DNA of 64,000 nt from Xylophilus rhododendri. Lineage in GTDB: Bacteria; Pseudomonadota; Gammaproteobacteria; Burkholderiales; Burkholderiaceae_C. Below the pieces are notes generated by a model, which searched no databases, was not told where the DNA came from, and saw nothing but the letters and a program-made list of their open reading frames with translations. Positions within the stretch are counted from its first letter, which is position 1, and every line of letters starts with the position of its first letter. Of the stretch, positions 62,385-64,000 are shown in pieces. The stretch is taken from positions 4,836,001 to 4,900,000 of the forward strand of contig NZ_CP047650.1 of the NCBI RefSeq assembly GCF_009906855.1. Reading direction: 5' to 3'. The position numbers and the translations under genes were made by a program.

Positions 62385-63287
62385 ATGGAACTGTTGGCAA
62401 TTCTGGTGGCGACCCTGGCGGCGGGTGTGGGCAGCGTCTGGGTGGCGGCCCTGCTGCTGAAGGCGGGCGTGGGGTCTGGCCGCGGGCCGGGGCCGCAGCA
62501 TCTGCTGAGCCTGGCGGCGGGGGCCTTGCTGTCCACCGCCTTCATGCACCTGCTGCCCGAGGCCTTCGAGAGCGGCATCGAGCCGCAGTGGCTGTTCGCG
62601 GTGCTGCTGGCCGGGGTGGTGTTCTTCTTCCTGCTGGACAAGGCCGAGCTGTGGCACCACGGCCATGAGCATGCCGCGCCCGGCCATGCACACGGGCACG
62701 GCCATCACGATCACCACGCCGACCATGCACACCACGATCACCCCGAACAGGAGCATGTGCATTCGCACACCCGCGCCTCCGGCGGCTGGGCGCTGGTCAC
62801 CGGCGACAGCGTGCACTGCTTCGGCGACGGCGTGATGATCGCCTCGGCCTTCCTGGCCGACCTGCGGCTGGGCCTGGTCGCGGCGGTGGCGGTGCTGGCG
62901 CACGAGGTGCCGCACCATATCGGCGACCTGGTGGTGATGCGCAACTCGGCCGGCGGCCGGCGCATGGCGCTGGTGAAGGTGTCGCTGGCCGGTGCGGTCA
63001 CCGCGCTCGGCGGCCTGGCCGGTTACTTCCTGCTGGAGCGTCTGCACGACCTGCTGCCGTATTTCCTGGTGGCCGCCGCCAGCAGCTTCATCTACGTGGC
63101 GCTGGCCGACCTGATCCCGCAGCTGCAGCGGCACCTCAGTTCACGCCAGACGGCTGCGCAGATCGCCTGGCTGCTCGGCGGCATCGTGCTGGTGGTGGTG
63201 GTGAGCCGGCTGGCCCACGAGCCGGAAGAGCCCGGCGAGCACGGCCACCGGCATTCGGCGGTGGCCGTGCAGGTGGACCAGGGCTGA
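62385..63287 (+). CDS. ZIP-family metal transporter with a His-rich loop
   Basis: Membrane protein of 300 residues with eight predicted membrane segments, imports (or handles) Zn, Fe or Mn across the inner membrane. A His-rich cytoplasmic loop spans about residues 90-127 (AELWHHGHEHAAPGH... EHVHSH) with about twenty His. The metal-path motifs are HCFGDGVMIASAF and HEVPHHIGDLVV. GAGAGG precedes the ATG at 62385. Regulation is not visible beyond the short structured leader. Confidence 0.92.
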   Translation: MELLAILVATLAAGVGSVWVAALLLKAGVGSGRGPGPQHLLSLAAGALLSTAFMHLLPEAFESGIEPQWLFAVLLAGVVFFFLLDKAELWHHGHEHAAPGHAHGHGHHDHHADHAHHDHPEQEHVHSHTRASGGWALVTGDSVHCFGDGVMIASAFLADLRLGLVAAVAVLAHEVPHHIGDLVVMRNSAGGRRMALVKVSLAGAVTALGGLAGYFLLERLHDLLPYFLVAAASSFIYVALADLIPQLQRHLSSRQTAAQIAWLLGGIVLVVVVSRLAHEPEEPGEHGHRHSAVAVQVDQG

Positions 63288-63302
63288 GGCCCTGGCCGCG
63301 CC

Positions 63303-64000
63303 TCAGCTCGGGTCTGCGAGCTTGTAAACCGCCACTTTCTTGCTGACGATGATCTGCCGTGGGCTGCGCACCGACAGTTCGAGCAGGTTGAAGCTGCTGC
63401 CCGCCGCGTACTCGCTGAAGCCCAGGCTGTTGGTGCTGCAATGCCGGTCGGACGAGGTCTGCGGCGCGCAGTAGATGATGCCCTTGCGCGCGGTGCTGGC
63501 CAGGCCGGTGCTGTCGTTGAAACGTGCACCCTGCTGGCCCGCGGTGGTGCTGCCGAAAGGCGCGCGGCCGTTGACCGACAGGCTGGTGGGCGCCAGGGCG
63601 AAGGTGGGCACCATCCAGGCATCGCCGTTGTTGTCCTGGCTGAAGTCGATGTTGTTGGGGTCGGCCACCGTCGAGGTTCCGAAGAGGTGGTAGCCGTTGG
63701 CGCCCGAGTCCGCGCGGATCTCGGTTCGCATGCCGGCCGTGAGCTGCACGAACACACGCTGCTTCACTTCACCCAGCGTCTCGGCGCGCGAGATGGTGCG
63801 GGTGGTCTGCACCACATTGGTCCGGCCGTCCACGTGGAAGAACTCCACGGTCCACACGCCCTGGTTGGGCACCGCGGCGATGGTGGCGTCGGTGTACTGC
63901 GTGGGTGTGTAGACCAGCGGATCCAGGCTGGCCGGGTTGCCGCTCTTGCCGCTGTCCGCGTAGACGGCGGCCAGGCGCAGGATGTTGGTGCCGCTGGCCA
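63303..64000 (-). CDS. Hypothetical protein, N-terminus beyond the right edge
   Basis: The frame is open from 63303 to the window edge, so the true start lies outside and the GTG at 63872 is internal. At least 232 residues are visible. The fragment is Ser/Thr/Asn-rich and probably mostly beta: ASGTNILRLAAVYADSGKSGNP, VPNQGVWTVEFFHVDGRTNVVQTT, GYHLFGTSTVADPNNIDFSQDNNGD and SVRSPRQIIVSKKVAVYKL. Two Cys (IIYCAPQ and DRHCSTN) may form a disulfide, which suits an exported protein. I do not recognise the family. It is convergent with the ZIP gene, 15 bases apart. Confidence 0.65.
   Translation of the reverse strand, partial: ASGTNILRLAAVYADSGKSGNPASLDPLVYTPTQYTDATIAAVPNQGVWTVEFFHVDGRTNVVQTTRTISRAETLGEVKQRVFVQLTAGMRTEIRADSGANGYHLFGTSTVADPNNIDFSQDNNGDAWMVPTFALAPTSLSVNGRAPFGSTTAGQQGARFNDSTGLASTARKGIIYCAPQTSSDRHCSTNSLGFSEYAAGSSFNLLELSVRSPRQIIVSKKVAVYKLADPS

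Overview
The window is GC-rich, densely coding DNA from a chromosome that looks like a betaproteobacterium of the order Burkholderiales, probably a Comamonadaceae relative. Support for this comes from four stand-alone Bug/TctC-type periplasmic receptors, the housekeeping run uvrD, BPSS1780-like membrane protein, APH-type thrB, DUF2782-like protein, polA, and the many LysR/IclR/GntR-controlled catabolic islands. The genus cannot be named from the sequence alone. No CRISPR array, insertion sequence, integrase, rRNA or prophage was seen. One tRNA gene (Lys, CUU) is present.

Layout. 1-1960: the end of an OmpR-type response regulator and its histidine kinase. 1976-9290 (minus): a six-gene sugar-acid operon with a TRAP transporter (dctP, dctQ, dctM), an IlvD/Edd-type sugar-acid dehydratase, a XylX-like FAH-fold dehydratase and an FAD-linked 2-hydroxyacid dehydrogenase. 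A divergent LysR gene (9408) sits at its head. 10312-14765: a second LysR gene, divergent from a set made of an FAH hydrolase (with a one-base frameshift), two SDR dehydrogenases and a Bug receptor; this resembles the diketo-hydrolase route for 2-keto-3-deoxy sugar acids. 14778-22793: a tripartite RND efflux operon facing a two-component system. 22804-23136: a small exported protein built on a duplicated motif.

23274-31712: a hydantoinase-centred island with a racemase-like protein lacking both catalytic cysteines, a dihydropyrimidinase, an SDR, an epimerase (again with a one-base frameshift), an ABC importer, a GntR regulator and an AMDase/maleate-isomerase relative. A repeated ATTGGATACA element marks the GntR-controlled promoters. 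31717-32487: a four-repeat membrane protein. 32571-36863: an IclR-controlled set (TauD-type dioxygenase, CoA transferase, Bug receptor) with three copies of an ATAGAC-N5-GTCTAT operator. 36978-39987: a large lipoprotein, a small protein and another Bug receptor. 40059-45821 (minus): a phosphoesterase lipoprotein, a di-haem peroxidase lipoprotein, a small lipoprotein, a prolyl-hydroxylase-like oxygenase and a small acidic protein in one probable operon; I regard this as the best candidate for an undescribed system. 46198-52527: a LysR gene divergent from a CoA-dependent acid degradation operon (Bug, enoyl-CoA hydratase, two acyl-CoA dehydrogenases, CoA transferase).

52666-63287: housekeeping genes (tRNA-Lys, guaC, uvrD, thrB, polA) and a ZIP metal transporter. 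The last gene runs off the right edge. Most catabolic blocks share one design: a regulator divergent from an operon that combines a periplasmic receptor with two to five enzymes. Two genes (11413 and 26315) each lack one base in a short G run relative to their families, so they are either recent mutations or base-calling errors.
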